Assembly: GCA_023433515.1 (NCBI GenBank)
Contig: JAEZCN010000204.1
Location: 1-16,818, forward strand
From: Pseudomonadota bacterium
GTDB lineage: Bacteria; Pseudomonadota; Gammaproteobacteria; Steroidobacterales; Steroidobacteraceae
Direction: 5' to 3'
Length of the DNA stretch: 16,818 nucleotides
Shown: in pieces, positions 14,122-16,818 of the stretch
Layout: every line of letters starts with the position of its first letter
Position numbering within the stretch: position 1 is the first letter of the stretch
Position numbers and translations under genes: made by a program
The notes under the pieces: generated by a model
The model's database searches: none
The model's input: only the letters and a program-made list of their open reading frames with translations
Told to the model about the DNA's origin: nothing

Positions 14122-15201
14122 ATGAAGCGAATCCTCAAGTATTTCATTCTCGGCATCATCGGCCTGGTGTTCATCGGAACCTTCGTGTTCCTGTTCCGCA
14201 AGTCGCAGACTCCGCCGGAAGTCTTCCAGGTCGACGCGCCGGCGCGCATGACCATCGTCAAGAAGACGGTGGCCACGGGCAAGGTGATTCCGCGCCGCGA
14301 GATCGAGGTGAAAGCGCAGGTCTCGGGCGTGGTCGAGAAGCTCTACGTGGTCGCGGGTCAGACAGTGAAGAAGGGCGCCATCATCGCGCGCATCGCGCTG
14401 CGGCCCAACATGCTGAACGTCGCGAACGCCGAGGCTCAGCTGCTGCAGGCGCGCATCAACCTGCAGAACCAGGCGGCCGACATGCAGCGCTACCAGAAAC
14501 TGCTGGCCGACCGGGTCATCTCCGAGTCGCAGTTCCGGCAGTATGAGACCAACTACAACCTGCAGAAGGAAGCGGTCACCTCGGCGGAGGACACCGTGAA
14601 CCTGCTCAAGACCGGCGCGACGAAGAGCTCGGGCATGGTCTCCAACATGATTCCCGCCACGATCGACGGCACGGTGCTCGACGTGCCCAACAAGGAAGGC
14701 GCCTTCATCCTCGAGTCGAGCACGTTTCAATCCGGCACGTCGCTCGCGACGCTCGCCGACATGAACGACATGATCTTCGAGGGGCTGGTCGACGAATCCG
14801 AGGTCGGCAAGCTCGAGCAGGGCATGGAGCTCGTGCTCAACGTCGGCGCGCTGCCGGAGAAACCGTTCAAGGCCTCGCTCGAATACATCGCGCCGAAGGG
14901 CGTGACCGACCAGGGCACGATCAAGTTCACGATCCGCGCGGCGGTGACGCTCGACGAGGCGCTGTTCCTGCGCTCCAACTACAGCGCCAATGCCGACATC
15001 GTGCTCGACAAGCGCGAGGACGTCCTCGCCATCAACGAAGCCAACCTGATCATCGAGGGCGACAAGACTTACGTCGAAGTCGAGACCGCGCCGCAGGTGT
15101 TCGAGAAGCGCGAGGTCAGGACGGGGCTGTCGGACGGCATCAACATCGAAGTCGTGTCGGGCCTGGACGAGGGCACGAAGATCAAGCGCCGCGTCACCTG
15201 A
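14122..15201 (+). CDS. Periplasmic adaptor (membrane fusion protein, HlyD/MacA type)
   Basis: A 359-residue adaptor 22 bases after permease 2, starting at ATG 14122; the ribosome site is weak (CGGA about 9 bases before). Residues 5-25 form an uncleaved membrane anchor (YFILGIIGLVFIGTFVFLF). A first lipoyl/biotinyl half at about 44-92 (ATGKVIPRREIEVKAQVSG, then V-x-x-G-Q-x-V-K-K-G) leads into a short alpha-hairpin at about 100-165. The second lipoyl half follows at about 178-215 (IDGTVLDV, EGAFI), then a beta-barrel domain at about 216-300 and a membrane-proximal domain to the end (VLAINEANLI, VRTGLSDGINIEVVSGLDEGTKI). In tripartite pumps this protein links the permeases to an outer-membrane channel. 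The short hairpin matches MacA-like adaptors. It is unusual in being last in the operon; macA normally precedes macB. Confidence 0.92.
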   Translation: MKRILKYFILGIIGLVFIGTFVFLFRKSQTPPEVFQVDAPARMTIVKKTVATGKVIPRREIEVKAQVSGVVEKLYVVAGQTVKKGAIIARIALRPNMLNVANAEAQLLQARINLQNQAADMQRYQKLLADRVISESQFRQYETNYNLQKEAVTSAEDTVNLLKTGATKSSGMVSNMIPATIDGTVLDVPNKEGAFILESSTFQSGTSLATLADMNDMIFEGLVDESEVGKLEQGMELVLNVGALPEKPFKASLEYIAPKGVTDQGTIKFTIRAAVTLDEALFLRSNYSANADIVLDKREDVLAINEANLIIEGDKTYVEVETAPQVFEKREVRTGLSDGINIEVVSGLDEGTKIKRRVT

Positions 15202-16041
15202 TCAGCGGCTGTTCGCGGGAACGCTCCTGATCCACTCCGCGGCGGCCGCGAAGGTTTCGTCCATGTTGTTGTGGCCGAGGCCCGGGAATAGCCTGTACTC
15301 GTAGCGCGTGCCGGCGCCGGCGCGCTGCAAGGCCTGCAGCCGCGAGATCGACAAGTCGACCGGCACACTGCCGTCGTTGCCGCCGAAGATCCAGAAGCCG
15401 GGAATAGTCAGTTTCGCCAGGCTGTCCGCGGGATCGGTGTCGCGACCCAGGAAGTCCGGCCAGACGTACGGGGATTTCCGCGCGGCGAACGCTTCGCGAA
15501 ACGGAGGAACGTTCGGGAGATCCTTGTCGGCCGTGTACTTGCTATAGATGTCTTCCTCGCTCACCTTGCAGACGGGCCCGCTCCAGAGCAGCAGGAATTT
15601 CGCAGCCGGAGTTCTTTCGGCGGCCAAAGGTGCGATCCAGCCTGCCTGGCTGACGCCGGCAATGCCGATCGGGATGCCCTCGAGTCCGGGTCTTGCGGCA
15701 AGAACCTTCACGGCCGCCGCCGCATCATCGGCCAGCAGCGAGATGTTCATGCCGCTGACGCTTTGCCCGCTTTCGTAGACACCGCCCGATTTGCCGGCGC
15801 CGCGCTTGTCGTAGACCAGCGCCGCGATGCCGGCCGCGGCGAACTTTTCGGCCAGGGCGAGGTTGCGGGATTGCTTTCCGGAACCGTGCACGAAGACTAT
15901 CGCCGCATGAGGGGTCCCCGTTTTGGGCAACACGATGGTGCCGGCCAGCCTCGCTCCACGGCTTTCGAACGTAATTTCTTCGGCGCCCGCGAACAGGGGC
16001 GCCACCATGGCTAACAACAACGCGCAGGATGTCTTGCTCAT
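15202..16041 (-). CDS. Secreted alpha/beta hydrolase
   Basis: A 279-residue protein with a Sec signal peptide (1-20, ending F-A-G-A) and an alpha/beta-hydrolase fold. The oxyanion region is HGSG (52-55); the nucleophile is Ser131 in G-V-S-Q-A-G; the likely acid is Asp223 (FGGNDGSVP); the base is His257 (GLGHNN). All three triad residues are in the expected order. A Y-D-K-R-G-x-G-K-S-G segment (77-86) is typical of the dienelactone-hydrolase/peptidase-like esterases of this group. Substrate unknown; an ester or small amide hydrolysed in the periplasm is likely. The start at 16041 is 39 bases after the stop of the gene upstream on the same strand, so they probably share a transcript. Its stop codon directly abuts the adaptor's stop on the other strand. 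Confidence 0.9.
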   Translation of the reverse strand: MSKTSCALLLAMVAPLFAGAEEITFESRGARLAGTIVLPKTGTPHAAIVFVHGSGKQSRNLALAEKFAAAGIAALVYDKRGAGKSGGVYESGQSVSGMNISLLADDAAAAVKVLAARPGLEGIPIGIAGVSQAGWIAPLAAERTPAAKFLLLWSGPVCKVSEEDIYSKYTADKDLPNVPPFREAFAARKSPYVWPDFLGRDTDPADSLAKLTIPGFWIFGGNDGSVPVDLSISRLQALQRAGAGTRYEYRLFPGLGHNNMDETFAAAAEWIRSVPANSR

Positions 16042-16080
16042 GGCGAACCAGATGTCATGTCCCGCGCCCGGGTTTGAATG

Positions 16081-16818
16081 TCAGGGACGCTGGCTGGACG
16101 CATTTCCAATTGAGATCCAGCGGCGATCTTTCGAATCGGGATCCCGGGCGTAGTGCTCGATCCAGCTGAACCCATACGCGATGGGCTCGTTCTTCCCGCC
16201 GGGATCGTGGTGTCCCTCCGCCTGCATTTCGCAGGCCAGCCACGCGAGCGTCCCATCGTGCGAGACCGCAATCACGGGAACCGCGGTGTCTTCGTAACGG
16301 GAAAAACGAATGGCGCCCAGATAGTCCTTCAAACGCGCCAGTTGTTCGTCACGCGTGACTTCAGAAAGCCGGCCTCTACCCGAGACTGTCGATCGCCCGG
16401 CGGCGTCGGCCGTGAGCAAGGCAGCATCACTCACGCGGTGCGCCGCCATGACGCGCTCGTGGGCGCGTGCGATTTCGGCGAAGTCACCCAGCCGCTCGAA
16501 AGGGGTCGATGCGCGGTCCCCATTGTTTTCCGGCGCCGGAGAGCCCGGCGCGATCCGGAACGGCAGCAGCTCGGTGTATCGATAGACGTATCGGTCGGCC
16601 GGCGCCGCCGAGTGCACGAACGTCGCCGAGAAGGGCAGATCGAAGCCGATCACGCGCCGGTAGTCGTCGAGCGTGATGGTCACCGTGCCGCCACCCATCT
16701 CGGCGGGCGCGGGCAGGGAGATGCTCGCCGGTCGTGTGCCTTGGGCGAGTGCGAGACGCGCCGCGTCGTGGCCCAGCACGAACGCTGCGGTTCCCGCGGC
16801 GGCGGGCTCGAATCCGCC
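16081..16818 (-). CDS. NTF2/SnoaL-like protein (5' end cut by window edge)
   Basis: The frame is open to the right edge, giving 245 visible residues, and the true start lies outside. An internal GTG at 16779 is not convincing as a start because the frame continues upstream with plausible residues (GGFEPAAAGTAAF). The first half (about 1-110) is beta-rich (ISLPAPAEMGGGTVTITLDDYRR, VYRYTELLPFRI) with no family I recognise. The second half (about 113-245) looks like an NTF2/SnoaL-type cone domain: H-E-R-V-M-A-A-H, then L-L-T, then R-L-K-D-Y-L-G-A-I-R-F-S-R-Y-E-D, then V-S-H-D-G-T-L-A-W-L-A-C-E-M and a closing W-I-E-H-Y and W-I-S-I-G-N pair of strands. Such domains serve as enzymes or binding proteins. 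Probably co-transcribed with the hydrolase downstream. Confidence 0.75.
   Translation of the reverse strand, partial: GGFEPAAAGTAAFVLGHDAARLALAQGTRPASISLPAPAEMGGGTVTITLDDYRRVIGFDLPFSATFVHSAAPADRYVYRYTELLPFRIAPGSPAPENNGDRASTPFERLGDFAEIARAHERVMAAHRVSDAALLTADAAGRSTVSGRGRLSEVTRDEQLARLKDYLGAIRFSRYEDTAVPVIAVSHDGTLAWLACEMQAEGHHDPGGKNEPIAYGFSWIEHYARDPDSKDRRWISIGNASSQRP

Noticed and set aside
1..16818. CRISPR array, tRNA/rRNA genes, insertion sequences, toxin-antitoxin or phage-defence genes
   Set aside because: I looked for regular short repeats, tRNA-like cloverleaf ends, transposase motifs and small paired ORFs with typical domains and saw none. All long frames are accounted for by the listed genes or their shadows.

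Overview
The window is GC-rich, densely coded DNA with strong third-position G/C bias. It looks like a chromosomal segment of a Gram-negative bacterium: there is an outer-membrane beta-barrel gene, Sec and Tat signal peptides, and a periplasmic adaptor. The mix of planctomycete-type cytochrome/DUF1552 genes, a membrane-anchored winged-helix/TolB-like/TPR regulator and a MacB-type exporter would fit a gammaproteobacterium of the Steroidobacterales/Xanthomonadales type. That placement is inference from gene content, not from any marker gene. I see no rRNA, tRNA, IS element, phage gene or CRISPR array.

Layout. (1) 1-62 is the tail of an upstream plus-strand gene. (2) 176-4798 is a three-gene plus-strand operon: a Sec-exported c-type cytochrome with DUF1587/1595/1592/1588/1585 domains, a Tat-exported DUF1552 protein, and a small secreted beta-rich protein joined to DUF1552 by an ATGA overlap. 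(3) 4841-6840 carries, on the minus strand, a zinc-dependent medium-chain dehydrogenase with its own promoter-like region and, upstream of that, a DUF2306 membrane protein. (4) A divergent intergenic region leads to 7007-8992, a one-component membrane regulator (winged helix, one TM helix, TolB-like domain, helical repeats). (5) 9231-10580 is an alginate-export-type outer-membrane barrel. (6) A 290-bp intergenic region (10581-10870) holds tandem hairpins and a large imperfect inverted repeat. It precedes a tight operon (10871-15201) encoding a LolD/MacB-type ATPase, two paralogous FtsX/MacB-type permeases and a periplasmic adaptor. (7) Convergent with this, on the minus strand, are a secreted alpha/beta hydrolase and an NTF2/SnoaL-like protein cut by the right edge.

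How the parts work together. The first operon puts a diheme-type cytochrome and a Tat-exported partner in the periplasm; the pairing is known in many phyla but its substrate is not. The ABC operon encodes a complete inner-membrane tripartite-efflux or lipoprotein-release type machine, with ATPase and permease on separate chains and two non-identical permeases. It has no dedicated outer-membrane channel in the window. The strongest regulatory candidate is the 20-bp-arm inverted repeat in front of that operon. The least understood biology is the DUF1592-DUF1552-small secreted protein set. I do not see a clearly unprecedented system here.
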